From positions 1,287,501 to 1,351,500 of the forward strand of contig JBBPEB010000013.1 in assembly GCA_039096225.1 (NCBI GenBank): a DNA stretch of 64,000 nt. Reading direction: 5' to 3'. The position numbers and the translations under genes are program-made. Under the pieces are notes generated by a model, which did no database searches, had not been told where the DNA came from, and saw only the letters and a program-made list of their open reading frames with translations. Below, in pieces: positions 37,053 to 52,787 of the stretch (positions within the stretch are counted from its first letter, which is position 1; every line of letters begins with the position of its first letter). The DNA is from Blastocystis sp. Blastoise. Taxonomy: Eukaryota; Sar; Bigyra; Opalinata; Blastocystidae.

Positions 37053-38714
37053 TTAAGCTCTTCCCCAGACTTCATAATCTTCTACATAAAAGTGATTATT
37101 AGAATTAGAGTTATTCGTATTCACAAATAATGAATACTTTTGAGGAGTATTACATACACTAGAATAAACTCCTTGACAATAAGAATAAGTATTACTATGA
37201 CATTGATCATAAATATGTATATCACCACCAATGAAATAAGGACCATTAGAAGAATGACAACATATACCACAACTTCTATCACTATTTATATAATCATATT
37301 TAGTAGGAGGAATATTATGTTCATTACTTAATGTAAAGAGGAATTCTTTAGAATAAGGTTTCCAACCTATATAAATGATAATGATTATATAAAATATATA
37401 TATACTATTTGAACTATTCCAACTTTGATTTGTATATCCTCCAAATATATTAATACAATCATCGTGACCTATATGTTTGATTATAGTTACTGTTTCTCCT
37501 TTATTATCACAGTATTTATGGAATTCACTTGCTTTATAATCATGTTCACTTGCTCTATATATAAAATGATATAATATAATAAAATATAAATACCTAAATA
37601 ATAATTTCCATCTCTTTTCTTTACCAAGCCAATTCACTAATGATCTCTCAAGTTCTTTATCAATAATAGTTGAGTGCTTGAACCATCCTGGAATCATTGC
37701 CTCTTTCGCTTCTTCTTTTCCTTTATCACCAAATAATTCAATCATTTCTTTCTCGAATATTTCATTATTAATACCAATAATCTTATCTTCTTCTATATCT
37801 ATATATCTATAATTTGCATATTGAGTAATATAATCAATATATTCATATTTCTTATTCATATATAAACTATCATCTAAAGGATTATAATTGATAAATCCAT
37901 TATCATAATTTTTAACATAATTATTCCATAAGTCATTCTTTATCAAATAATCTTTAATATTATCATTCTTATTTCCATTAATAAACAAAGAAACTTCATC
38001 CCCTTCTTCATATTTCTTCTTCTTTCGATCTCTTCTTTCTCTACAATTTATTAATTCTATAGGAATCACTAACCCACAGAATTCAAATAAATCTAATATT
38101 TTTAATTGTTCTTCATAAGAAAAAGAATCAAAATCCACTTTCTTTCCATTCAAATAATCTAATAAATAATAAATAAAAACATCTTTTCCAGGATAATCAA
38201 GATATATAGATCCATCATTTGCTCTGAATTCTTCATCACGCTGTTCTTCAATAAAAGAACCTTTCAAAGAATCTAAAACAGATTTCGACATTTGAAATAC
38301 AGGACCATTATTGGTAAATCGTATTAAATCCATATCATCATCATTATTATTATCCATATCCATCTTCATATTCTCATTATTCTTACTTTCATAAACACAT
38401 TTCTTTTCAAATTCATTACTTTCGCCTTCTTTCTCAATACAATCATCTCCTATATGCTTAATAAGCCTATTCATCGATATTCCAGAATGTATTCCAAGAT
38501 TCATCACTGATCCAAATACATTAACAACATCTTTCATCAATTCTTCATACACATTGATATCCTCCTTCAATCTATTGAATTTATCAATATCAAATAACAC
38601 CTTTTCTTTCACCATTAACGAGATAATGCTAATTAAATTAACTGAGCTGTTTCCCCTGTTTATTTTTACATGAATGTGATTCTTTTGTTTCTTCGTTACT
38701 CTATTCTTATTCAT
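37053..38714 (-). CDS. BTB (KCTD/T1-type) plus TLDc domain protein
   Basis: Three exons (38714-37594, 37554-37406, 37366-37053) with two 39-nt introns give 527 residues. Residues about 150-240 form a BTB/T1-like domain: KSVLDSLKGSFI, then DGSIYLDYPGKDVFIYYLLDY, then LFEFCGLVIPIEL. The C-terminal 170 residues are a complete TLDc domain: WKLLFRASEHDYKASEFHKY, INIFGGYTNQSW, LSNEHNIPPTKYD, GGDIHIYDQC, and the closing FYVEDYEVWGRA. The N-terminus is basic with a predicted helical region. BTB domains oligomerise or bind cullins; TLDc domains occur in OXR1/NCOA7-type proteins and bind V-ATPase, so a scaffold role is likely, but the partner here is unknown. It is the only intact TLDc gene in the window; relics lie at 1350 and 17728. 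Confidence 0.85.
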   Translation of the reverse strand: MNKNRVTKKQKNHIHVKINRGNSSVNLISIISLMVKEKVLFDIDKFNRLKEDINVYEELMKDVVNVFGSVMNLGIHSGISMNRLIKHIGDDCIEKEGESNEFEKKCVYESKNNENMKMDMDNNNDDDMDLIRFTNNGPVFQMSKSVLDSLKGSFIEEQRDEEFRANDGSIYLDYPGKDVFIYYLLDYLNGKKVDFDSFSYEEQLKILDLFEFCGLVIPIELINCRERRDRKKKKYEEGDEVSLFINGNKNDNIKDYLIKNDLWNNYVKNYDNGFINYNPLDDSLYMNKKYEYIDYITQYANYRYIDIEEDKIIGINNEIFEKEMIELFGDKGKEEAKEAMIPGWFKHSTIIDKELERSLVNWLGKEKRWKLLFRYLYFIILYHFIYRASEHDYKASEFHKYCDNKGETVTIIKHIGHDDCINIFGGYTNQSWNSSNSIYIFYIIIIIYIGWKPYSKEFLFTLSNEHNIPPTKYDYINSDRSCGICCHSSNGPYFIGGDIHIYDQCHSNTYSYCQGVYSSVCNTPQKYSLFVNTNNSNSNNHFYVEDYEVWGRA

Positions 38715-40195
38715 ATAGAATTATTAATAGTATATTAAATAATTAATACTCAATAGGATCTACAAAGATCTGCTAAGAGTTCTTAAAAATAAAACATTCC
38801 TTGTGGATCTTCACTTCATTTATTATTCTAAATAGATAATTGAATATTAATAAGAAATATAGATGATACTACAAGCTGAATAATATGTCTAATGAATTTA
38901 TATCTCTTGCATAATTTACATTTTGATTAATAAGTCTCTTATTTTAAGCATATGCATTTCTATTTTAATTTATAATGTACATATATATACTTATAATGTG
39001 CTAATTAGTGTTTATATAGAAATGAAAAGTAACATTTTCTATTAATCATTCCTGATTTCTAACTGAATTTAATACATAATTGTTTATTTTTATATCATAT
39101 CTATGAAATGTGCATCTATTACTCAAATAGAATCTATTTTAGAACCTATTGATACAAAAAAAGCTCTCCTTATTTTCCTATCTCCTTCTTCTTATTCTTC
39201 CATTTCTATTTTATATTATTTTATTTCAAATTTTTATAAAACAATTGATTAAAATTTATAAGTCATCATATTCAAATAAATAATATATTATTTATATGTA
39301 TGATTAATAAAACTATTTTGATATTTTACTCGATAAGATATTATTGGTAATAGGAGTATATATTATTTATATGTTTCACATATATATTAAATTAGTAGAG
39401 ACATACATGAATAATTACATTTAAGGTTATTAGAATATATTCAGTCCATAATTCTCAAATGATATTCTATGTTTAAAAATGTTTTAATATAATAATTTTA
39501 AATAATAAGTCACAAAATATTTTATTACTCTCAATGTGTTGATTTAAAAATGTATTTGTTGCCAATATATAATAATATAATTGTGATTAGATTTATCGTA
39601 TTTTTAATTAATTATAAATATAAAAATACTTCATTATAAACTATTATATATTGAAAAAGAAAAATATATTCGGTAAATAATACGTTTTAATTATTTAATA
39701 CTATTTATCAAAGGCATTTAAGAATTAAAATGTTATTTAAAAATATAACTAAAATAAAAAAATATATAATATAATTAATTATCTTATTATATTAATTAAA
39801 ATGTTTATCTAGAAAGTTATTAACTTTAGTTTATTATATATACAAACAAATTAAAACAGTTTTTAACTATTCTTAAAGCTGTTGTTTTAATAATTGCAAA
39901 CCTCTAGAAAGATTTAAGAAATTAAAATTTCATAAATAATATAAAATTAAATTCATAATAAACCCTAAATAGTATTCTATTATATATTGCATGTATATAT
40001 GTTATAAGAAATTTACTTTATTTAATCACTACTATGTTAATATTTTCAAATAAAGCACGAAGAGATATTAGTAAAGTATTATATATACTTTATATAACAT
40101 TAATAAATGAAGAATAATCATGACAAGAAATTTATAAATAAAACAATTATAATATAAGTTATAAATAATCATATATTCAAAAGAATTAAATATTC
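38715..40195. other. AT-rich intergenic stretch with one small ORF
   Basis: Upstream of the BTB-TLDc gene. One plus-strand ATG frame (39103-39252, 49 codons, MKCASITQIESILEPIDTKK at its start) has normal composition and could be a short gene or exon, but nothing supports it further. The rest is featureless. Confidence 0.35.
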
Positions 40196-41307
40196 TTAGT
40201 AAAGTTTATAATGCACGTGATTTTCCTGAATAAATGAAGAATCCTTTAATTGTTGTTTGCAGATATTAACTTGTTCAGATGAAATATCAGAATATAAACA
40301 AAGACTAAATTCTTTCAATTGAGGAAAATTTCCAGTAGTAATACATTTAGTAAGTTTTGATAATTGTTCATCATCAACTATTTTTAGTTTTAAACGTTTT
40401 ATACTTTTAGTTTTGTTTTCATTTATACAATCAAATAATGTTTCTATTTCATATTTACTCATCATTTTACCTATATGTATGAATAATATGATATATATGA
40501 TATATATATAAATATATACCATTGATACCAATAATTGAATCCATAAATAAATGAGTATCATATTTACATCGAAAAACAGAAGTACTAGGATCATAAATAT
40601 ATTCATCATTATAAAAAAACGATTCTATAGAAATATAATATTAATGAATATAAATAGAATCATTTCATATATAACATACTACTTAATATTAGATTACATG
40701 ATGATGGAAAGTTATTATTATTCATATATTCACAAAATGTTTTAATAATAGAAATCAACCATTCGTTATCATCATATTTACCTATATATACATATATTAT
40801 TTTTAAAAATAATCATTGTATAATAAAAATATGCATATACAAATATACATGATTTAATATATAAAATATTATTATTATTATTAATATATATATATATATA
40901 TACAAAAATTGATAGTTTTTAATTGAGGGAAATTATCTGTAGTATATAGTTTAAAAAAATTATCATCCGGTATATCACTAATTCCTAATTTAATATTCAA
41001 AAAAAAATATTAGGATAAAATATATTATATATTATAATTGAAACATTATATGTATTTAATATATATATACCTAGAAATAATTCGGTTGTATTATGAAAAT
41101 AACCTTTCGGAATTAATCGATTTATAAAAGACATAGTACAACCTAATAATAATAATTAAAAATAATTAAATATTTTTTTCTAATTATATAAATAATTACA
41201 TTTTATAGTAACAATAGAAGCCTTTGGAATTAATATCTTCATTATATTTTCATATATAGTTAAATACTCAGATGATGAATCTTCATTGATAAGTACTATA
41301 TTTATAT

Positions 41308-41362
<55 letters not shown>

Positions 41363-42278
41363 TACACATAATTTCTAATTTATGAATAGTATTAAACTTA
41401 TTGCCATTAAAAAGAGTTGATATCCATGTTAAATATTCTATACTTATACTACGATAATCGACTATTGATATAATACATAGAATAATAATATATATAACAA
41501 TAATAAATATACATATAACAAACAACTTATTCAAATATTGTAATATATCACTCTTTAAGAATCTTTCTAATGAATTTCTGACATCATCTTCATTATCTTT
41601 ATCATCTATAAATGAATAAATACTAGTATTATTATTATAGATCAACAATAAATATGTATAATCTTTATTTAAAAATACCTCTAAATTCTATATATAAACA
41701 ATCAATATTTTGCTTATTATTTTCAATAGACTCAAACAAATCTATATTAGCAGAACGAGAAGAATCAACTATATAGAATAGTTTATAAAATATATAAAAT
41801 TAACAATTAACAATTAAAATAATAAAGAATATTTCATACGTGAAAGATAATCAATTGAAATCAGATTTTTAGCTAATAACTCTTTTAGATGTGGGAAATT
41901 ATAAGCCAAATCATCTAGATAAAAAGTAAATTAATATAATGAACTATATAGAAAGTATTATGATCATAAATGAATATATATATATATAATACATATATTT
42001 ATATCGATTATATTAATATGAATTGAATGAGTATAAACTAGATTATCTAAAAAAAGAGCTATTTCCTCTTTTTGACCACTATAAGTTCTGCGTATTTGAA
42101 TAGTGTCTATTATAGACATTACATTAACAGGAAACAGAGACTTAAAATTGTCATTAGCTAAATTAGAAATAATACAGTTTATTTATTAATATATATATTT
42201 ACTTATTCTCATGTCGTAATTAATAATATTTAATTTTGGGAAGCATTCTTTCTTTATTAAAGATAATTGGAAAGGTTC

Positions 42279-42313
<35 letters not shown>

Positions 42314-44006
42314 TTATATTTATATATATATATACCATCATTATCATCATATATTAGTTCAGTAACATTAGGAAATACATGAGTTGTCATTAATTTACTA
42401 AGTAGATTCAAATCAATTTGATTTGTTATTTCCTTAACTATGCAGAATTATATATTAATAATAGTTCAAAAAGAAAATACTCGATTTAATACTTAATACA
42501 CTTAAAGAATCCAAAAGTTTTTCTTCAAATAATTTCAAAACAATCAAAGAATGATACTGACTATACCACTCTAAAATAAATTATTCTATTTATTATATAT
42601 ATTTACTTACGTCTAGCTAAAATAACTTTGGAAATAAATAAATAGGAAGGAAGAAACAACAATTGAGATATACCCAATTTAGAAGATACTATAAGAATAC
42701 TATTTATTAAATATTAATATAAATGTATAGTATAGAATAATAATAATAGTTACTAGAATGTTTTATCATTTGTTTTATCTATTTATAATAATAATAAATT
42801 ATATAATTATATAGTAATATATATATACCATCATATTTAATTCTGACTTTATCATCTAATGTATATTCATTTTCTGTTTTATTAATGTCTATTTGAGAGT
42901 AATCATTTGTATATATAGCTTCATTAACTACATATTTATATAATTTAGGTAATTCATTCTTATCTCTTCTTTCAGCAACAGTGTCAATCAAATCACGGGA
43001 ATAATATAATTTATTACGATCTAAAGAAGAAGAAATCTTATTATATTCATTCATCTCTGATTCGTTATAATACTCATATTCATCAGGACTCTTTATTTCA
43101 TAATCATTATTATTAAATAAGCGAATATACTCCATTATATAATCATCACTATTTGGATTTAATAATAGCTCAGTTTTCTTATAATTTGAAATGACTATAT
43201 AATATACTTATTAATAATATATATATGTATATACCATCTATTTCTAATTCTTCTAAAGAAGGAAATATATCTTTAATACATTTTGGACAGATATATTCTA
43301 ATGAAATATTTGACGAATAATTATCTATATATATATATTATTATTTATATTATATATTATATATATTTACAAGTAATTTTAACTCTAGTAATACTCATCA
43401 TTCTAATAAGAAGAGAATAATACAATAATTCATTTTTTTGTTTTGGAGTTATTAATCCTATATATATATAATATATTTAAATAAAAATATTAACATATTA
43501 TAATAATACCTTTTATATACATTTCTTTTCCATCTGAACTAAATAATTCCATAAGTAATGTTAATTCGTTGTCTTCACCATACCATCCACATATAGTATA
43601 ATTATTGTCTTTCAAATATTTTTTAAATAACTCTTTAACATGTAATAATAAATCACTTTGAATTTCATTATCAATCTTAACTGAGTATTCAGTTAGTGTT
43701 TTATAGATATCATAACTCTCTTTTACATTTAAAGAGGAAATATCCACGTTATCTTCCATTAAAAACTGAATAACTTTATTCATGGGATAAGAAGGTATAT
43801 CTATATAATAACTACCATCGTCATATTTCTCAGAGTGTTCGATGATATCATAAAAGGGTAATTGAGGATATTTCTCAATAAATTCTTTTGAAATCCATAA
43901 TTGCGTCTCATCTTGAAATGTAAGCAAATCTAGAAATATAGCAGAATATTAATCTTCATATTTAAATACATTTATCATCACCTTGCACAGTTTCAAATCC
44001 AGACAT
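40196..44006 (-). CDS. BTB-like / leucine-rich-type repeat protein, best-preserved copy
   Basis: About twenty exons separated by short AT-rich introns, traced from ATG at 44006 (MSGFETVQ, then intron 43930-43981) to TAA at 40196. The N-terminal block is BTB/T1-like (TQLWISKEFIEKYPQLPFYD, DDGSYYIDI, NKVIQFLMEDN). A CPKC pair follows, then many short segments with FP-x-L/V-x-x-L (FPSLEEL, FPNVTELIYDD, FPKLNII, FPHLKELL, FPQLKEFSL), i.e. irregular leucine-rich-type repeats spread one per exon. The last exon ends ENHVHYKLY. No membrane segment is seen. One donor site looks lost: the decayed paralogue has GTATATG, but here the matching bases near 41990 read ATATATG, and the next GT would cause a stop. 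The gene may therefore be mis-spliced, use a rare site, or be newly inactivated. Interaction or ubiquitin-adaptor function is inferred only from the fold type. Confidence 0.6.
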
Positions 44007-44150
44007 TACTTAAATTCAACTATAATGACAGAATAATCATATATCAATGTAATAATGATCTTGTAGATATATATAATCAATAAATATACTTTTAAGAATT
44101 ATAATATTAATAATTATATTGAATTCTTAAGATAAAAATAGTAAAACTTG

Positions 44151-44256
44151 CAATTCACTATTAGGCACTTTTGACCTTTTAGAATAAATGATTGGCAAAA
44201 TTCACATTTTTATCCAATCATTTTTCTTAAAGCGTCAAAATGCCTAATAGTGATTG
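44151..44256. repeat. Long imperfect inverted repeat (hairpin element)
   Basis: The left arm (44151-44195, beginning CAATTCACTATTAGGCA) and right arm (44214-44256, ending TGCCTAATAGTGATTG) are reverse complements over about 43 bp with few mismatches, separated by an 18-bp loop. It lies about 145 bp upstream of the start of the minus-strand BTB-like gene. A miniature inverted-repeat element or a transcribed hairpin are both possible. I see no clear target-site duplication. Confidence 0.75.
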
Positions 44257-45147
44257 TTTTTAAGGATATACAGAAGTTCCTACAAGTTTTGCAGCTTCGA
44301 AGTGCCAACATGTAGCTACTTTCAGCTACTTAAAGAAGCTACAAGTGTTCATATTTTTCACGGAAGAAAAATAAAATGTTAATTCATTATTCAAATAACG
44401 GTGTATGAAGAAACAATGAATGAGACTTCAAAGAAACATTAGTTATACATAATGAAAGTGTTTAGAACAATGATCATAATAGAAATGTATATTAATTGAA
44501 ATGTAGCATATTTTCAAGTAACAGAAATCAAAATACAGTTTTCCAAATATGCAAGATCAATCGAGATATTCTATATTCGAGATATTACTAAAAACAGTCA
44601 TGATTTTTATTTTAAAAATGTATATATAATTATGTTCCATTACCTATAACCATCTTATTTTGAGTTATATTTATTCTCTAGAAGGAAAATCATTCCATTT
44701 ATGTGTCATTTTATTTAATTATACTTGTACTTTTCTTTTTTTGAATGCTAAAAACTAGTTTTGACTAATGACAATAGAATATAATAGAAAATATAGAAAA
44801 AAGGAGATGTGATTAATAAAAAAAACCATGTAATGCTTTATTCTATCTCTAGCATGGGTAAACATAAATTTGATATAATAAAGAAGCTCTTCTTTCTCAT
44901 ACAATAATACTAAAACAACTGTTCATCAATTAATAGGTTTAATTATAAAAATGTTATAATAGAAGTTGAGGAATAATGGAATGAATATGAAAACATATTA
45001 AAATTATTTATATATATATGTTCTGGTTATTTATAACAAGAATGTAAATGTTGCAAATACTTTTTATACAAAAGACGTTTCATATATCTTGTATATCGCT
45101 AACAATAAGAAACCAAAAGAAAAATAAATAAAAATAAATATATATTA
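44257..45147. other. Intergenic stretch
   Basis: Follows the inverted repeat. Around 44309-44352 short repeats of GTAGCTAC / AGCTAC occur. Otherwise there is no coding pattern up to the 3' end of the CIR1-like gene. Confidence 0.45.
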
Positions 45148-46999
45148 TCAGTGATGTTTATGTGAATGACTATAGCTGTGACTATGGTGCACATGTCGAT
45201 CACGTGATTCTGATTGACTATGTGAACTGTGTTTATGTGAATGATGACGATGATGTTTATTTCCTGATACCCTATAATATAATAATATATATAAAATAAA
45301 TGATGCTAATATTATATTATTATTATATATATATTTAGAACCATTATAAATATATTATATATATACATAGATATATCCTTTGAAATTGTTTCCATGGTAT
45401 TTCCTTCTTCTCTTTGCAATTTCTCCAGCAAAAGTCGTTTTTCAGCATCAGTCAGACTATTGATTAATTTCATTTCTTCTTCTTCTTCTTCTAACTCTTT
45501 CTCATCATCACTACTTTCAACAAGTGTCAATAATCGCGGGTTTTTCACATTTCCATAAGCAGTATCTTTCTATATAAATAAAAATAGAAATAAGTATATA
45601 CAAATGTATAATAATAATTATAATTTTAATTATATATATATATGATCAAATATATTATATATATAAATATAATATTTATTATATATATAGTATACTATAT
45701 TATATATATATACTTTCATATACATATTTCCAGCTATTTGTAATATCTTTTCTCTACGATCTTTATGAAGGGGGTCTTCCCTCTCTTTCTCTTCAGCATC
45801 TATATATATATATATATAGTAAGTATATATAAAGTGAGTTCTTATATAATAATAATGAATATAATAGGTATATACATAAATAGGCAAATAATAGATAGAT
45901 ATATAATAATTTTAATTTTTTTTAGTTTCATTTAATAATATATATAATTATTGCTATTTTTTTAGTGTCATTTAATATGTGTATATAAATATATAATTAT
46001 AATTACATTTTAGTTTTATTTAATATATATATACCATTAAGTTGAACCCCATAAAGAGGACACTTCTTATCGCTACTAATGTGCCCCATTTGACCACATT
46101 TCAAGCATTTTACCGGTTTATAAACACTTCCAAAGGGCTTCACATTCGCAGTATCACTGATCTGAAAGTTACCAGCTACAGGGGCTATTTTATGCTATAT
46201 ATATATATATATCAAATAAACATGAAAAAACCTAAAAGATAGATTCAATAGATATAATAATATATAATATATATAATAAGAAATATAAACTAATGATGAC
46301 TTTACGTATATAACTACAATATCATTTAAAATAATATAAAGGGAGAAATAAATAATATAATAGAGAAATAAATATTATACTAATAATTATTATTATATAA
46401 ATATTATAATAATAAATATTATTATATAAATATTATAATAATATTTATAAATATAATAAAATACAATATTTGTTTGATCATGTTGAGTAATAATAGCATT
46501 TTGTTCCTGAATATTAAGAGTTGTTTCAGAATGACTTGATTGGTCAGTTTCAGGCAAATTAATCTCATTATGTATAGAGTTATCTTGAGATGAAGGATTT
46601 GCAGTGGTTTTCTTTAAGTATTTAGACATAAATTGTTGTGATTCTTCATCAATCTTTGGTGCTTTTGAGACTGGTTGTTGATTTTTACTATCACTTGGAT
46701 TCACATATAAAAAATCCAGTTTTGACTTGGTTTCATCAATTTCATGAGTATTATTGGAATTTTGAATCATCTTTTCAAATTGATATTTCTCTTCACGCTT
46801 GATTAATTCATCTCTTGCCATTTTTTCTCGTTTTGTTTTGGCTTGTTCCTATCATTTTATATATAGAATAAGTTCTTATTTTTTTTTAAATTCAAATAAA
46901 GTAAACAATACATACTTCTTGTTCAGCTACAAATAATTTCATTCGATTTACTTTATTTGTAGGGTGCCACTTCTTTAACATAAGGTAATGATGATTCAT
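45148..46999 (-). CDS. CIR1-like protein (CBF1-interacting corepressor N-terminal domain, zinc knuckle)
   Basis: Start ATG at 46999. Exon 1 (46999-46916) encodes the CIR N-terminal signature LMLKKWHPTNKVNRMKLF-VAEQE, and exon 2 (from 46848) continues with QAKTKREKMARDELIKREEK. After a roughly 270-nt intron comes a zinc knuckle, CLKCGQMGHISSDKKCPLYG (C-x2-C-x4-H-x6-C), preceded by KPFGSVYKPVK. Then come a Glu-rich exon with SLTDAEKRLLLEKLQREE and a His/Ser-rich tail ending HSHSHKHH. This order matches CIR1-family proteins, nuclear factors linked to transcriptional repression and splicing. The Lys/Arg-rich RS-like tail of animal CIR1 is replaced by His/Ser repeats. The stop is TGA directly followed by TAA. 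The long intron carries AT repeats. The role is inferred from family membership. Confidence 0.8.
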
Positions 47000-47857
47000 G
47001 ATTCACTCTAGAACGTAAATAATGAAAGAGTTCTAGTATATTCAATAATAAAAAATATATAGTGTTTTTCTTAACTTTGAAATATCTATAAATTGACAAA
47101 AATGTTTAATATATGCAGGAAGAATAATTAGAACTGTGAGAAAGTTAGTCTATACAAAAGAATATATAATTCTTGAAGAAATAATTTATAATTATCTTCA
47201 AGTACTTGAGTGATGTTACTACGTATAGCACTACGAGACGATACCAAATGAGTTACCATAAGCACGAATACTCTATTATGATACATGATGACATTTTGTA
47301 AATTATGTAGTGTTTAAAACGTTTTGCTGTATTATACATGGTTATAATGATCTAGTTATGTCGATGTGAATATTATAAAGAGAAAAAATAATAAATATAA
47401 AAGTAAACGGTTCTTTTGAAAAAGTTATTTATGAAACAGTGAAAAGTTAAACAATTCAGTATATTAATACAAAACAAAATACAAAAGAAATAAAAAAAAG
47501 CAAGAATAAGATGTAGTAAATAATGTATTAAAATAATATTTAATAAAGAAAAATTTATATATAAGAAAAGTAGAAAAAAAGTGAAGTGACAATAACAAAT
47601 AAACAAAAAACAACAATTCTAAAAGAAAAAGCAAAGAAGATAGACTAGATTTTCCAAATATGGTTATCTAAATAAATAGTTATATATATATATATATATA
47701 TATAGGTAAAGAAAGACTTGAAAAGAGGAAATTAATATAAAAGCGTCGATATATTATTATTTTTATTGTTTTCGATGAATATATATATAATAAAAATAGA
47801 ATATAATTAGTATAAACATTAATATTAGATATATAATAAAAATAGAATATAAAGATT
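47000..47857. other. Intergenic stretch
   Basis: Between the CIR1-like start and the 3' end of the bZIP gene, so it holds the CIR1-like promoter and the bZIP 3' region. TA run at 47681-47704. No gene. Confidence 0.5.
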
Positions 47858-50521
<2,664 letters not shown>

Positions 50522-51096
50522 GTTGATTAAATTTTAGTATAAGTGAATCTTCAAAATGATTTATTCTATAAGATTAGTGCTTTGTAGCAAAAAAACGGAA
50601 AAACATTTATTAAAAGAACTTGTTTTGTTCTTAAGAAAATTTCAGCCATTCTCAATTCCCATGAAGAGTATTATTTATTTAGTCAAAAAACATTTTTTCC
50701 CATAAAAATGATCTCATGACAAATAAATTGGCTCTTTTGTTAACGAATTCGAATAGAACAACAGAAGTTTTGTGTATTGTTATGTGTATCTCTATTAATA
50801 AATGGCAATAAACTCATATTTTCAAATAATATATATATATATAGTTTTTCATTATGATTTTAATTATTTATACGTTATCTTATTTATAAAATAACCTAAT
50901 AATGTAGTGCAAACTGAACTCATACTTGTTTATCACATTTTCCTTTGTACTCACAAAAAAACACTGGTTTGGGAAAAAATGAAAAAGATCACTGAGTTCT
51001 TTTCAAGAGAGGGAGTATCTTCAAAATAAAGAAAACAAAGATTCTTCATAAAAACAGACTTTATATATCTAACTATATGACATGAAACTAAGTAAT
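50522..51096. other. Intergenic stretch, bZIP promoter side
   Basis: About 575 bp upstream of the bZIP start and downstream of the SKP1-like gene. It is less TA-repetitive than most spacers. No motif assigned. Confidence 0.45.
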
Positions 51097-51657
51097 TTAA
51101 ACATTTAAGCATGCATTTTCCCTTTGAATCTAGATATTATATTGAAAAAATAGAAAATAATGAATCAATAGTTCATGAAAAACAGCAATGAATGAACATA
51201 CTTGTTTTTTCTCTTCATCATTAAGATCATTTTCAACTTCAAAGAAACTTCTTATCTCTTCTACAGACTTACCATTGATTAAGAATGCACAATATGATGA
51301 AACTAGAGAGATAAGAGATGGTATTTGAAGTTCTTGAGCAGTACGAATAAGACTAAAAGCAGCTTCTCTTGATATTCCATAAACAAGTTGTGCGTCCCAT
51401 GGATCTGATATATTGTTTGCAAACTTCTGAAAGTCCTTTAATGGTTTAGGTATCTCAGCCATATCTTTTTCTTCATGATGTTCAAGGAATTGAGCAACTA
51501 TTTGAAGAGATTTTAAATCTGTATTGACGTTAATAACATCAAGTTGAGGATTTGACATAAACATCGTTTGAATATATTTTGATTTAAGAGCAGCTTTCTG
51601 GCTGATAATGACTTGCTCATTCAAGCCTGTCTTTAGAATAAATGTAGTTCTTTCCAT
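51097..51657 (-). CDS. SKP1-like protein, divergent paralogue
   Basis: Exons 51657-51202 and 51129-51097 around a 72-nt intron give 162 residues, the usual SKP1 length. The order follows SKP1: an N-terminal BTB-like fold (IISQKAALKSKYIQTMFM), LQIVAQFLEHHEE, PLKDFQKFANNISDPWDAQLV, then the F-box-binding helices LIRTAQELQIPSLISLVSSY and VEEIRSFFEVENDLNDEEKK. Differences from the copy at 62316: the DWDxxF-type motif is DPWDAQLV, and the C-terminal tail is IQRENACLNV instead of the canonical V-R-x-E-N-x-W form. In SCF ligases SKP1 links cullin-1 to F-box proteins, and the tail contacts the F-box, so this paralogue may prefer different partners. The intron sits at the same position as in the canonical gene. 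Confidence 0.85.
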
Positions 51658-51976
51658 AGATATAATAAAGTATTAAAAATAATAAATTCCCTTTTTTTAA
51701 ATAAACATGAAAAAATTTTCTATTCTAAGAAGAGAGGATACTTTTTATTTTTGGTTTTGGATCGGATGGTTTTTTAAAGCGATTAACAATAAGCTTTTTA
51801 ATATACTGTGTATTTGTTACTTTAAAGTAATGAAAACCAAGCAAGATAAATAAAATTTTATAAAATGATTATACAAACAAGAAAACAAAAATAAAACAGA
51901 AAAAGCAAACAGAATATGGTATAACCAACGCAAAAAAAAAAAGAAATACATAATAAAAAGAACAGTATGAATAGTT
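51658..51976. other. Short intergenic stretch
   Basis: About 320 bp between the SKP1-like start and the 3' end of the coiled-coil/PH gene. It must contain the SKP1-like promoter. No identifiable motif. Confidence 0.45.
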
Positions 51977-52170
51977 TTAAAGAAGGTTTTCTTTAACTAG
52001 ACTAATAGCATTATATATATCATTCTTATTTTCACAGGACATGAATCTTACAGAAAGAGTTCTATATAATGAAATATATAGAATATATATATATATATAT
52101 TAATCATGATAAATAAAATATGTTTAAAAAAAAATATTTTAAAAAATGTTTTTAATTCTTTTAGAAATAG

Positions 52171-52212
<42 letters not shown>

Positions 52213-52743
52213 TTCTTTGGTGTTTTGAAACTTAATTCCAGAGTACCTCTATTAACAATACTTTCAATATTTTCAATTAAAATAGAAGATTGTTTCTTTT
52301 TAAACATACCAGGTTTTCTATTCCAAAGTAACTAAATATTATATATATAGATTATATAATAGAGAAAAATATATTATAAATGATAAAATAATATATAATA
52401 TTCCTTATAATGACAATAATCAAAATATATAAACCAAATGATACATATATATATATATATATATATAGAAAAAATGAAATTATTAAAAATGTAATACATA
52501 TAGAATATAAACATATATATATATATATACAGCTTTCTTTCCTTGTACTTCTCCAAAGAAAAGACGAGAAGCATGTGTAGTACCGTTAGTACAGTGTTTA
52601 TCACATTCAACACCAGACTTCAAAAGATCTAACATTTCACGACCTACATATATATATATATAGAAGAATTTAAATAAATCTGAATAACAAAATAAAAGTA
52701 AAAATTCTTTGGAAAATAGACTTGCTTATATATACAATAAAAG

Positions 52744-52787
<44 letters not shown>

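Noticed and set aside
40460-40610. A long extended N-terminus of the last exon of the BTB-like gene
   Set aside because: The hydrophobic Ile/Tyr stretch before MMSKYEIETLF is an intron read through in frame; the paralogue has an intron at the same place.
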